19,041 nt of DNA, taken from contig JAHJMH010000023.1 in the NCBI GenBank assembly GCA_018821425.1, positions 1 to 19,041 on the forward strand. Reading direction: 5' to 3'. This document shows positions 1-7,499 of this stretch, in pieces. The notes beneath the pieces were generated by a model that made no database searches, was not told the DNA's origin, and saw only the letters and a list, made by a program, of their open reading frames with translations. Both the position numbers and the translations under genes were made by a program. Origin of the DNA: Nanobdellota archaeon (GTDB lineage Archaea > Nanobdellota > Nanobdellia > Pacearchaeales > GW2011-AR1). The number at the start of each line of letters is the position of its first letter. Positions within the stretch are counted from its first letter, which is position 1.

Positions 1-2445
1 ATTGATATTTATCTTTTTATTTTTTATGCCTCTAAGAATAAGCTTCGCGCCTTCGATGTCCATTAAATCTTCAAGGACTTCTCTTCGGGCTTCCCTCAAA
101 ATCGGAAACTCGTTGCTTATTTTTTTAACTGCTGCTAAAAGGAAATGGGATTTCATTTGTTGTTTGCCGACGGTTTTTGAACGACCTTTGTAGGTTCTTA
201 GAATCATAAGTGAGCGCGTCGCACAATGCCTGAATCTTCGGGCTAAGACGTCCGTTTTGTCTATCGCTTCTTTCAAAATCTTTTCGAGATTTTCCTCATT
301 CAATTCTTCTAGAGCTCTTTTGATTGTCAGCCTTTCTCCTGCAAGATAAAATCCATTATCAGTTATTCCAATTTCGATATCTCTGCCGCCCATGCTTCCA
401 ATCGCGTAACCGAACGCGCGAGAGAGCGCGTCATTCACTCTCCGTCCGTAAAGTGTGTGAAACAACAAATAATTCTTACCTTCGTCTCTGAACTTTTCAA
501 TAACGATTAGGTCTTCATGAGGAATTTCCAAGAAAGAGTGTTGCTCAAGGAAATAATTGTAAATCGCTTCTGCAGTGTCTTTTGGAACATATAAATACGT
601 TGAGATGAATTCGAGCGTTTTGTTTTTTGAAATATTTGATTCTAATTTTTTTCTCATCAACTTTCTGAATTTGTTTATTTCCATAGCAGAGTCATAACTT
701 AATGGGAGCATTTCAGAAAACCACGAGGGAATGTTGGGGTTTCTTGTGACTTGGGAAGAGACATAAAGATTCATTCCTTTAGTGTATCTGTACTGGTATT
801 TTTTTCCACCGAGAACGAAGACGTCGCCTTTTTTCATGCGCCCGAGGAAGGATTCGTCAATGACGCCGACGCTTTCTCCAGACGGTGCTATCTTGACGGT
901 CACGAAAGATTCTTCGGGAATTGTTCCGATATTTGTGAGGTACATGACTCGGGCGAGCTTTCCTCTTTTACCGATTTGTTTTGTAATTGGATCATACCAT
1001 ATTTTTCCATAGACATTATTTTTCTCAAGAGCGTATTCTCCGGCGAGGTAACTAATTATATCTAGGAAATCTTTTCTTGAGAGTTTATGATAACAATAAC
1101 TTTTCTTGATTGTGTCAAAGAGTTCTTTCTCTTCCCAGACTTTGTATATTGCCATGCCGTAAATCTGTTGTGAGAGAACGTCGAGACAATTTTGTGGGAA
1201 ACGGATTTTGTTAATTTTTTTCTCGTTCATTTCTTTTTGGATTACGCAGCATTCGACTAAGTCGTCTCGGTCGAGAATTATAAATCTGCCTTTTGAAACG
1301 CTGTGGAGTTTGTGACCCGCACGACCTAAACGCTGGAGTGCTCGCGAGCTGGATTTCGGCGAGCCGAGCATAAGAACAAGGTCAATGAATCCAATGTCGA
1401 TTCCGAGTTCAAGACTTGTAGAACAAACAACAACCCTAAGAGTTCCTGCTCTCAATCGTTCTTCAATATCATATCGATGGTCCTTGCTAAGAGATGAATG
1501 GTGCGCAGCGATGTTGTCATCCCCATATTCGGTAGGAAACTTTTCCTTGAGATAATTGACAACTCGCTCCGTCGCTGAACGCGTGTTTGTAAAAATTAAA
1601 GTTGTCTTGTGTTCTTGAATAAGTTCTGACATAAGATTGTACATTTTAAGGTGCAAACCTTCGTCTTCGATTATGTTTTTCGCGGGACTCAAAACCTGAA
1701 CATCAATTTTTTTGTTCAGTCGGACTTTCGCGATTTGAACTTTTCTATCAGGGGCAGAACCAACAAGATACTTTGCGACTTCGTCCATTGGTTCGATTGT
1801 AGCGCTTAAACCAATTTTAACTGGCCAGACCGAGGAAACTTCATTTAATCTTTCAAGAGTAAGACTCAGATAGACTCCTCTTTTATTGTCAAGAGAATGG
1901 ATTTCATCAATCACGCAGAATTCTGTTTTCCTTAAATTCTCAACAAACTTTGGAGAGGTAAGAACAATTGCTAAAGATTCTGGAGTTGTTATGAAAATGT
2001 GAGGGGGTTTTCTTGACATCTTCGCTCTTTCGGCGATAGTCGTATCGCCCGTTCTTAAACCGACGCGGATTTTTTGGAGTTTTATTTTTTTTTCTTCTGC
2101 AATTTTTTCAATTTCCTCAAGAGGTTCTATGAGATTCTTATGGATGTCATTGCTAAGCGCTTTTAGTGGAGAAGTATACACCGCGTAAATCCTATCTTCA
2201 AGCTCGCCTTTTTCAGCGAGGATAACAAGATAGTTTAGTATTGAGAGAAATGAAGTTAGGGTCTTCGTCCCCCCCGTTTCGGCAGAAATGAGAATGTTCT
2301 TCCTTTCCCAGATAGCCATTATTCCATACCTTTGAGTAAGGGAAAAATCCTTGAACTTTGAAAAGAACCATTCTTTAACTAAAGGGTGTAGGATTTTCTC
2401 TATTTCTTTGCGGCTTCTTTCTTTAGCGAGGGTCATTGTCGTCAT
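1..2445 (-). CDS. lhr: Lhr-type ATP-dependent helicase, superfamily 2 (3' end beyond window)
   Basis: Open for 815 codons from an ATG at 2445 to the left edge. SF2 motifs appear in order: Q-motif region LTQRYG (about residues 36-41), a Walker A-like SAETGGTKT (54-62), an SPLKAL motif Ia, TTPESLAI, Walker B DEIH (180-183), GLSAT, a TNTRS region, and motif VI QRLGRAGH (371-378). A long C-terminal half follows, as in Lhr-core proteins, which act as 3'-5' DNA or RNA-DNA translocases in archaeal and bacterial DNA repair. Lhr-core proteins run roughly 850-900 aa, so little should be missing at the C-terminus. The ATG at 2445 is favoured because a TATA-like TTTATTAAAG centred near 2472 gives a leaderless transcript. 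Oddity: the Walker A reads GGTKT where GSGKT or GTGKT is usual. Family assignment is firm; substrate is not known. Confidence 0.93.
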   Translation of the reverse strand, partial: MTTMTLAKERSRKEIEKILHPLVKEWFFSKFKDFSLTQRYGIMAIWERKNILISAETGGTKTLTSFLSILNYLVILAEKGELEDRIYAVYTSPLKALSNDIHKNLIEPLEEIEKIAEEKKIKLQKIRVGLRTGDTTIAERAKMSRKPPHIFITTPESLAIVLTSPKFVENLRKTEFCVIDEIHSLDNKRGVYLSLTLERLNEVSSVWPVKIGLSATIEPMDEVAKYLVGSAPDRKVQIAKVRLNKKIDVQVLSPAKNIIEDEGLHLKMYNLMSELIQEHKTTLIFTNTRSATERVVNYLKEKFPTEYGDDNIAAHHSSLSKDHRYDIEERLRAGTLRVVVCSTSLELGIDIGFIDLVLMLGSPKSSSRALQRLGRAGHKLHSVSKGRFIILDRDDLVECCVIQKEMNEKKINKIRFPQNCLDVLSQQIYGMAIYKVWEEKELFDTIKKSYCYHKLSRKDFLDIISYLAGEYALEKNNVYGKIWYDPITKQIGKRGKLARVMYLTNIGTIPEESFVTVKIAPSGESVGVIDESFLGRMKKGDVFVLGGKKYQYRYTKGMNLYVSSQVTRNPNIPSWFSEMLPLSYDSAMEINKFRKLMRKKLESNISKNKTLEFISTYLYVPKDTAEAIYNYFLEQHSFLEIPHEDLIVIEKFRDEGKNYLLFHTLYGRRVNDALSRAFGYAIGSMGGRDIEIGITDNGFYLAGERLTIKRALEELNEENLEKILKEAIDKTDVLARRFRHCATRSLMILRTYKGRSKTVGKQQMKSHFLLAAVKKISNEFPILREARREVLEDLMDIEGAKLILRGIKNKKININ

Positions 2446-2466
2446 AAATACTCTCGGTGATTGGAG

Positions 2467-2477
2467 GTTTATTAAAG
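2467..2477 (-). promoter_or_regulatory. TATA box for lhr
   Basis: Read on the minus strand this is ACTTTAATAAA, centred about 27 bases before the lhr ATG at 2445. That is the archaeal TBP-site spacing for a leaderless start. Confidence 0.5.
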
Positions 2478-2649
2478 TAACTAATGATTTTAGACTTGCC
2501 CTTAAAGTCTGCCACAGCGAGGATGGTTAGTGATTTTGACCAGGAAGTATCTTAAACTAATAAAATTGGAGGAGTTTGACTGGAAAGTCAAAGGGGGTGA
2601 GAAAATGACAAGAGAATAAATTAACTGAACAATGAAATCCCTAAAAAGA

Positions 2650-2658
2650 TTTATAAAT
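2650..2658 (+). promoter_or_regulatory. TATA box for structured RNA 1
   Basis: TTTATAAAT preceded by an A-rich stretch. Initiation 22-27 bases downstream would fall at about 2676-2680, at the start of the predicted RNA stem. Confidence 0.55.
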
Positions 2659-2675
2659 AGTATTTTCTTGAAATA

Positions 2676-2764
2676 GTTACATCAAAAGCCATGCGGTTCA
2701 ACCAATGCTATTTGGGGGGGCTAATTGGGTGTTACATTCTAACGAATCATTGGTGTAACTATTT
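2676..2764 (+). ncRNA. Predicted structured small RNA 1 (~90 nt), convergent with the 170-aa gene
   Basis: Bases 2671-2685 pair without interruption with 2750-2764: 15 pairs including one G-U, made of AAATAGTTACATCAA against TTGGTGTAACTATTT. The RNA is thus closed end to end. Inside, TGTTA (2730-2734) and TAACG (2740-2744) make a 5-bp hairpin with a CATTC loop. CCAAT (2702-2706) can pair with ATTGG (2724-2728), and AGCC (2687-2690) with GGCT (2719-2722); the last two cross, so a pseudoknot is possible. A run of seven G lies at 2714-2720. A TATA box sits upstream and a T4CT5 tract follows the stem. No long ORF and no tRNA, SRP or RNase P signature was seen. The 3' arm contains the stop codon of the opposing gene. 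Family unknown; existence and strand are inferred from sequence only. Confidence 0.55.
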
Positions 2765-3271
2765 TCTTTTTCTAAGAAATTTTTCTATATCTTCTAAAGA
2801 AATATTCACATAAGTATCCAATCGATTTTCACTATCGTTTGCCATATTACGAGCATACCAATGGGATAAGGATGAAGAGGGAAGTTTCTGGTATAATGGA
2901 ATACCCATAGTCATCCCCCCTTCATTCTCAAACAGAAACTTTAGATTTTGATTTACTGTGTTTTCTCTTCCAGAAAAATCCCTACAGATTGTTAAGGAAA
3001 TCTTTTCCCGAATCCCTAAAGATTTAAATAAATAATATATGATTATACAATATATTCTAACCTTAAAAGTGCCTCTTGTTTGTTCATATTGGTCATAATA
3101 ATACCTATATTTATTTCCCTTCCATTTTTTTATTAATGTTTTTATAAGTTCTTCATCAATCTTAAAACCCTTTATTATTCTCCTCCCATTAAATAACTCC
3201 TTACTTGAGATACAAATAACATAGTCCGGGTCAAAGATATCGCTACCACTAATATCAATTTCAAACCTCAT
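2759..3271 (-). CDS. Unrecognised 170-aa protein, possible RNase-H-like fold (unit 1 protein)
   Basis: Not recognised as a named family. The predicted order of elements suggests an RNase-H-like fold: strand 1 RFEIDISGSD with D6 and D11, two further strands, a helix with E40/E41, a long helix with IYCIIIYYLFKSLG, strand KISLTICRD ending in D98, and a late helix SHWYARNMAND with H137. Residues D6, E40 or E41, D98 and H137 occupy plausible catalytic positions. The tail RKRK is basic. It resembles the 180-aa protein near the right end (IDMS, IYFLIK, ILIVCND, SHADNIAG). The ATG at 3271 lies 26 bases after a TATA box, so the mRNA should be leaderless. The gene ends inside the 3' stem arm of structured RNA 1, tail to tail. 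The ORF is well supported; fold and function are inference. Confidence 0.75.
   Translation of the reverse strand: MRFEIDISGSDIFDPDYVICISSKELFNGRRIIKGFKIDEELIKTLIKKWKGNKYRYYYDQYEQTRGTFKVRIYCIIIYYLFKSLGIREKISLTICRDFSGRENTVNQNLKFLFENEGGMTMGIPLYQKLPSSSLSHWYARNMANDSENRLDTYVNISLEDIEKFLRKRK
2762..2771 (+). terminator. U-tract terminator of structured RNA 1
   Basis: TTTTCTTTTT at the 3' edge of the closing stem. T-rich tracts on the non-template strand are the usual archaeal intrinsic termination signal. The same bases, read on the minus strand, encode the basic C-terminal tail RKRK of the opposing protein. Confidence 0.45.
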
Positions 3272-3290
3272 AGCATAGCAATAATAACTT

Positions 3291-3301
3291 TATTTTATAA
3301 A
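3291..3301 (-). promoter_or_regulatory. TATA box for the 170-aa gene
   Basis: Minus-strand TTTATAAAATA is centred about 25-26 bases before the ATG at 3271. This fixes that ATG as a leaderless start. Confidence 0.6.
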
Positions 3302-3303
3302 CA

Positions 3304-3315
3304 TTATCTAGATAA
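3304..3315. promoter_or_regulatory. 12-bp perfect palindrome beside the promoter
   Basis: TTATCTAGATAA is self-complementary and directly abuts the TATA box of the 170-aa gene, at the BRE position on the minus strand. A repressor operator is possible; no cognate regulator is visible. Confidence 0.3.
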
Positions 3316-3366
3316 GTTAGAACCCAGTCAAGATAATTCTAAAGTGGTCGATAAGTCTTAGATTCA

Positions 3367-3385
3367 TCCGAATAGTGTCCGAATA
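3367..3385. repeat. Direct repeat TCCGAATA, 11-bp period
   Basis: TCCGAATA occurs at 3367-3374 and 3378-3385, one helical turn apart, upstream of the TATA box of the 208-aa gene. Tandem binding of a regulator is possible. Confidence 0.3.
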
Positions 3386-3400
3386 TTAGAATACAATAAT

Positions 3401-3410
3401 CATTAAAAAC
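3401..3410 (+). promoter_or_regulatory. TATA-like box for the 208-aa gene
   Basis: CATTAAAAAC is centred about 27 bases before the ATG at 3432, consistent with a leaderless transcript. Confidence 0.4.
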
Positions 3411-3431
3411 TCTTCTTCCAAATTTTGTTTT

Positions 3432-4058
3432 ATGGGAGTAGATGTATTGACTATAGTTACTTTGTTAGCTGTTCTTGTCGCATTATTTGGGAAGACTTTT
3501 TGGGATTGGCGGAATAAGCCAGTAATAAAAGTTGGGTTTGGAAATAATAAACCATACGTCATAGATTTTTATTCAGATATCACATTAAGACTTTTTCGTT
3601 TAAAAATAGTTAATCAAGGTAAAATTGTTGCAAAGAATTGCCGTGTTAGGATAATTTCAGTAGTTACTGAAAGTGGAAATACAAAAGATTGTTTGATTGA
3701 TGAACCAGATATTTTAAAATGGTCAGGAGTACCGAAAGATACAAGGTATCAAGTTCAAGGAACTTATGGATTAATTCCGATCGATAAAGAAAACAAAGAT
3801 ATTACTCCTGAAGGAGGGTGGGAATTTTTGGACCTATTTGAGATCGGTAGCAGAGAAAAAAGAATCACCTTTTCTTCTTCTGGAAGAAGAGATTTTTTAG
3901 TTGAGAACGAAAGGTATTTCGCAACCATAGAAATTTCAGGAGATAATTTAAAACCAACAAAGAAATATATTAAATTTTCAGTTCCTTATAATGTTGATTG
4001 GGCAAAAGGTACAATGAATCTTGCAAATATCGAAGAGATTGGAAATACTTCCCAATAA
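3432..4058 (+). CDS. Membrane-anchored hypothetical protein
   Basis: This 208-aa protein has a single N-terminal hydrophobic segment (about residues 5-24, IVTLLAVLVALFGKTFW) followed by a basic stop (DWRNKP) and a soluble domain rich in predicted beta strands. The segment RLFRLKIVNQGKIVAKNCRV resembles Ig-like or CARDB-like sandwich domains found in many anchored hypothetical proteins, which often sit in accessory loci. No catalytic motif or Cys/His cluster was seen. Its own promoter is divergent from the 170-aa gene, with about 160 bases between the two starts. A function in the neighbouring RNA/protein unit cannot be shown. The coding call is strong; function unknown. Confidence 0.8.
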   Translation: MGVDVLTIVTLLAVLVALFGKTFWDWRNKPVIKVGFGNNKPYVIDFYSDITLRLFRLKIVNQGKIVAKNCRVRIISVVTESGNTKDCLIDEPDILKWSGVPKDTRYQVQGTYGLIPIDKENKDITPEGGWEFLDLFEIGSREKRITFSSSGRRDFLVENERYFATIEISGDNLKPTKKYIKFSVPYNVDWAKGTMNLANIEEIGNTSQ

Positions 4059-4140
4059 CTTATTCAAACGCCAATAATTTTCATAATCCGCGAATAGTGA
4101 CTAAAATATTTAAAGAGAATGGTTTTAAGGCTATTGTAAA

Positions 4141-4156
4141 ATACAATTTGTGGTAT
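4141..4156. promoter_or_regulatory. Upstream NrdR-box-like site
   Basis: ATACAATTTGTGGTAT matches the bacterial NrdR-box consensus (ACACWATATATWGWGT) at about 11 of 16 positions. It starts exactly 31 bp before the second, better site, which is the spacing known for tandem NrdR boxes. Confidence 0.45.
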
Positions 4157-4159
4157 TTG

Positions 4160-4168
4160 TTAAATATA
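4160..4168 (+). promoter_or_regulatory. TATA box for nrdR-nrdJ
   Basis: TTAAATATA lies between the two NrdR-like boxes. Initiation near 4190 would leave a leader of about 13 bases before the ATG at 4203. Repressor on the two flanking sites would cover the TBP site and the start point. Confidence 0.5.
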
Positions 4169-4171
4169 GGT

Positions 4172-4187
4172 ATACAACATATTGTAT
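4172..4187. promoter_or_regulatory. NrdR-box-like palindrome upstream of nrdR
   Basis: ATACAACATATTGTAT is an inverted repeat (ATACAA, 4-base spacer, TTGTAT). It matches the NrdR-box consensus ACACWATATATWGWGT at about 13 of 16 positions. It lies over the predicted transcription start of the nrdR-nrdJ operon. Confidence 0.65.
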
Positions 4188-4202
4188 GTTCAACCAATCA
4201 AC

Positions 4203-4637
4203 ATGAAATGTCCGTTTTGCTCTGAAGATACGAAAGTTACAGATAAAAGAGATTCGCCCGAGGGTGTACGTCGAAGAAGAGAATGCCTAAAGTGTGAAAA
4301 AAGATTCACAACTTATGAGAAAGTAAGTCGCGCCGAGATTTTTGTAATAAAAAAAGACGGACGGTGCGAAAAGTTTTCTCGCGAGAAACTTGAAGGGGGG
4401 ATTGATAGAGCATTTGAAAAGCGTCCTGTTCCAAAAGAAAAAATAAATAAAATGATAAACGAAATTGAAGAAAAAATAGTAAATCTTGGGAAGAAAGAAG
4501 TGCAGAGCAAAAAGATAGGTGAACTTGTTGTGCGTGGAATAAAAAAACTTGACCACGTGGCTTACATAAGATTTGCTTCAGTATATAGAGACTTTCAGGA
4601 TATAAAAGATTTTAAAGAGGAGATAAGAGGTTTGTAA
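4203..4637 (+). CDS. nrdR: Transcriptional repressor NrdR
   Basis: This 144-aa protein has the NrdR layout: an N-terminal zinc ribbon with C3, C6, C28 and C31 (MKCPFC, then CLKC) next to a basic RRRR patch, then an ATP-cone from about residue 46 (IFVIKKDGRCEKFSREKL) to the end. NrdR senses dATP/ATP through the cone and represses ribonucleotide reductase genes. The ATG at 4203 is chosen over an in-frame ATG at 4182 because NrdR proteins begin MKCPFC and the earlier ATG lies inside the operator. The gene is four bases upstream of nrdJ, the expected target. NrdR is near-universal in bacteria and patchy in archaea, so an archaeal copy with recognisable boxes is notable. Confidence 0.95.
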   Translation: MKCPFCSEDTKVTDKRDSPEGVRRRRECLKCEKRFTTYEKVSRAEIFVIKKDGRCEKFSREKLEGGIDRAFEKRPVPKEKINKMINEIEEKIVNLGKKEVQSKKIGELVVRGIKKLDHVAYIRFASVYRDFQDIKDFKEEIRGL

Positions 4638-4641
4638 AAAG

Positions 4642-7155
4642 ATGGAAACAGAATTAAAACAAATTACAAAATTAGATGTGAGCGAGAATCAGATTAAAGT
4701 TATCCGAGATAAGTACCTTAAAGATTCTCCAACAATTGAAGAATGGTTGAAAAATGTTTGTCATAATATCTCGCTTGCAGAGATTCTACATTCAGAAAAA
4801 GTCTCGCAGGAGGATATCTTTGAAGATGTGAACTTCAAAAAGTTTCCTTACAATTCAAAAGGAAAATTCGCCAACATGATTTTACTTCACCATGGGCTTT
4901 CGGGAAGCGACAAAATGCAATCAAACTTTAATAAATTTCTAAACAATCTTGAAAAATTGAATAATCAGCGTCCAGAAATTATTTCTGAGACTGAAGAAAG
5001 ATTTTATAATTTGCTTTCTAGTTTTAAGTTTCTTCCAAATTCCCCGACGCTGATGAATGCTGGACGCGACTTGCAACAATTAAGTGCGTGTTATGTTCTT
5101 CCCGTAGAAGATTCCATCGAGGGGATTTATGAATCTGTAAAAAATATGGCTTTAATACACAAAAGCGGTGGTGGGACGGGATTTTCTTTTTCAAGATTAA
5201 GACCTTCTTTAGATGTTGTTAAATCCACCAAGGGAATTTCTTCAGGGCCACTTTCATTCATGGGAATTTTTGACAAGTCTACAGATGTTGTTAAACAGGG
5301 AGGAACTCGAAGAGGCGCTAACATGGGAATCTTGCATTATACCCACCCAGATATTTTGGATTTTATTGATATGAAAAAGACTCCAGGGGTTATGGAAAAT
5401 TTCAATGTGTCTGTGACTATTGATGAAAAATTCATGCACGCTGTTAAAAATAATCTCGATTACGATTTGATTAATCCTAGGAATAATGAAGTCACAGGGA
5501 AATTGAATGCGAAGGAAGTTTGGAAAAAACTGATTCATGGTGCTTGGGAAACTGGGGATCCTGGGATGATTATCATAGATAGGATAAACAATACTGGAAG
5601 CAATGCTACGCCACATCTTGGAATGATAGAATCAACAAACCCTTGCGGGGAACAACCCTTGCTTCCTTATGAGCCTTGCAATCTTGGTTCGATAAATCTT
5701 TCAAAATTTGTGAAAGAGGATGGAAGTGATTTTGATTATCCAGAATTAAAAGAATCTGTGATTTTAGCTACGAGATTCCTAGATAATGTTATAGACGTGA
5801 ACAATTATCCGATTGCGCAAATTGAAGAGATGGCTAAAAAAAATAGACGGATTGGTTTGGGTGTTATGGGTTGGGCGGAGGCGCTTGTTAAATTGAATCT
5901 GCCCTACAATTCGATGGAAGCTCTTGAAAAGGCAGAGGAGCTTATGGAGTTCATTAATATGACTTGCCTTAGGTCTTCCGAAGAACTTGCAGATCAGCGA
6001 GGAGTATTCCCCTCATTTAATGGAAGTATTTATGATCGTAATAGTGAATTCTTTAGAGGCCAGGAATTTTTCCCAAGACATTCCGCGAGAACCACGATTG
6101 CACCGACGGGAACGATTGGTATTGCAGCAGGTTTACAGGGGGCAGGAATTGAACCTTTCTTCGCTGTTGCTTATGTACGTTACAATGCGGCAGGTATTGA
6201 TGCTTTGAAAAAAGGAGAGACACCCTTAGAGGAGAATACATTCTTTGAAGTGAACCCGCTGTTCGAAAAAATTGCAAAAGAAAATAATTATTTCGGATTG
6301 AAAAAAGATGAACTTTATTTGAAAGTTAATGACAACCATAAATCGCTCATAGGAATAAAAGAAATTCCAGAAGAGATACAGAAACTTTTCCCAACATCTC
6401 ATGATTTGAGTCCCAAAGACCATGTTATGATGCAATGCGCTTTCCAAAAGTATACAGACAATGCAGTTTCAAAAACAGTCAACTTAAGGAACGATGCAAC
6501 GGTTGAAGATGTTGAAGAAACGTATATGCTTGCTTATGAAAATGGTGCGAAGGGCGTTACAATTTATAGGGATGGTAGCAAACAATTCCAGATTTTGAAT
6601 ATTAGTGATAAATCAAAAGAGGGGCAGGCAGAAAAAAAAGTAGATGAGAATTTGCCAGAGTTTGCGGATTATCATCTTATTGAAACGGGTCAGGGACCGA
6701 TACATATCCATATCAATTATAATAAAAATGGGCCTTCTAAAATTTTTGCGAACCTCTCCCCGACGGGAACAGAGATTTCTGGAATGACGACTGCTTTGGC
6801 AATTATGCTTTCAAAATATCTCGAACTTGGAGGAGACCCTGTAAGAATTCTTAAGCATTTGAATTCAATAAAATCTGAAAAACCTTATGGATTTGGGAAG
6901 AATAGGATTGACTCTGTTGCCCATGCTTTCTCTGTTGCATTGAGGAAACATTTGATAAAAACAGAAAAATTGAAACCAATAGAAAATGGATTAAACTCCC
7001 TTGAGAAAGAAGATAAAAAAAAAGTAATTCCAATGCCTGAGTTCAAAGTCGATGAGGTCCTTCATTGTCCAAAATGTTTCAGTTCTAATGTGGGAATGAT
7101 TTCGGGATGCTCTTCACCAATGTGTTTTGATTGTGGAGACACTAAGTGCAGTTAA
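4642..7155 (+). CDS. nrdJ: Adenosylcobalamin-dependent (class II) ribonucleotide reductase
   Basis: This 837-aa enzyme reduces ribonucleotides to deoxyribonucleotides using a B12-derived radical. Active-site residues are visible: NPCGE with N333, the thiyl-radical cysteine C335 and E337, plus the redox pair C150 (SACYVLP) and C346, which is 11 residues after C335 as in the class II family. FLPNSPTLMNAG and GGTRRGANMG are typical of class II enzymes. The C-terminus carries cysteines C809, C812, C823, C828, C831 and C836, the expected swinging reductant and metal-like tail. The N-terminal ~100 residues do not look like an ATP-cone, so overall dATP control may depend on NrdR. No intein is visible. 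Translation is probably coupled to nrdR; AGAGG lies about 10-15 bases before the ATG. Confidence 0.96.
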   Translation: METELKQITKLDVSENQIKVIRDKYLKDSPTIEEWLKNVCHNISLAEILHSEKVSQEDIFEDVNFKKFPYNSKGKFANMILLHHGLSGSDKMQSNFNKFLNNLEKLNNQRPEIISETEERFYNLLSSFKFLPNSPTLMNAGRDLQQLSACYVLPVEDSIEGIYESVKNMALIHKSGGGTGFSFSRLRPSLDVVKSTKGISSGPLSFMGIFDKSTDVVKQGGTRRGANMGILHYTHPDILDFIDMKKTPGVMENFNVSVTIDEKFMHAVKNNLDYDLINPRNNEVTGKLNAKEVWKKLIHGAWETGDPGMIIIDRINNTGSNATPHLGMIESTNPCGEQPLLPYEPCNLGSINLSKFVKEDGSDFDYPELKESVILATRFLDNVIDVNNYPIAQIEEMAKKNRRIGLGVMGWAEALVKLNLPYNSMEALEKAEELMEFINMTCLRSSEELADQRGVFPSFNGSIYDRNSEFFRGQEFFPRHSARTTIAPTGTIGIAAGLQGAGIEPFFAVAYVRYNAAGIDALKKGETPLEENTFFEVNPLFEKIAKENNYFGLKKDELYLKVNDNHKSLIGIKEIPEEIQKLFPTSHDLSPKDHVMMQCAFQKYTDNAVSKTVNLRNDATVEDVEETYMLAYENGAKGVTIYRDGSKQFQILNISDKSKEGQAEKKVDENLPEFADYHLIETGQGPIHIHINYNKNGPSKIFANLSPTGTEISGMTTALAIMLSKYLELGGDPVRILKHLNSIKSEKPYGFGKNRIDSVAHAFSVALRKHLIKTEKLKPIENGLNSLEKEDKKKVIPMPEFKVDEVLHCPKCFSSNVGMISGCSSPMCFDCGDTKCS

Positions 7156-7187
7156 GTAAAAATAATCTCGAGTGACAGAAAAATAAA

Positions 7188-7460
7188 ATGATAGAATGGA
7201 TTTTTATGGTTTTGGATTTGATTTCGCTTTCGTCTTTGTCGCTGGCGCATTTTCAAATTGCGGCGCCACTTATGATATTGTTAATTTCGGCAGCTTACCT
7301 TATCGGGAAAGGGTTGATTTTCAAAGACGTGATGAGTATGATTGACCTTTTGTGCGGAGTTTATATAATTCTTGTGGCGTTTCTTCACATCTCTAGTTTC
7401 TTTTATTATTTTGTGTTGGGCTGGTTTATCTACAAACTGATTTCAACTGTCGCTCATTAG
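7188..7460 (+). CDS. Small integral membrane protein, unknown function
   Basis: This 90-aa, strongly hydrophobic protein has about three membrane spans: LISLSSLSLAHFQI to AAPLMILLISAAYLIG (residues 10-41), MIDLLCGVYIILVAFL (51-66) and SFFYYFVLGWFIYKLI (70-85). The only charged segment is a short loop (GKGLIFKD). It starts 32 bases after nrdJ with no clear TATA box, so it may be read through from nrdJ. The family is not recognised. Confidence 0.7.
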   Translation: MIEWIFMVLDLISLSSLSLAHFQIAAPLMILLISAAYLIGKGLIFKDVMSMIDLLCGVYIILVAFLHISSFFYYFVLGWFIYKLISTVAH

Positions 7461-7471
7461 CATGATAATGA

Positions 7472-7479
7472 TTATAAAG
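7472..7479 (+). promoter_or_regulatory. TATA box for the kinase/deaminase gene
   Basis: TTATAAAG centred about 25 bases before the ATG at 7500, consistent with a leaderless start. Confidence 0.55.
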
Positions 7480-7499
7480 TTCTTTTTTGAGATTAGACT

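Larger units (their letters stand above)
2446..2670. other. Unassigned gap with two small hairpins
   Basis: No convincing ORF. Two perfect small inverted repeats are present. AGACTT (2492-2497) pairs with AAGTCT (2505-2510) around a 7-nt loop. TTTGACT (2575-2581) pairs with AGTCAAA (2586-2592) around a GGAA tetraloop of the GNRA type. ACTAA (2480-2484) could also pair with TTAGT (2527-2531), enclosing the first hairpin. A small structured RNA is possible, but no clear promoter/terminator pair marks its ends. Confidence 0.25.

Noticed and set aside
751..1065. 104-aa plus-strand ORF in the left part
   Set aside because: It lies opposite the helicase coding frame, which contains clear family motifs.
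2594..2620. GGGGGTGAG followed by ATG and a 4-codon ORF
   Set aside because: It looks like a strong ribosome site, but the frame closes after MTRE and nothing continues in another frame.
4133..4147. Inverted repeat ATTGTA-AAA-TACAAT
   Set aside because: The half-sites are in the opposite order to NrdR boxes and its spacing to the main box (about 39 bp) does not fit; the overlapping site at 4141-4156 fits better.
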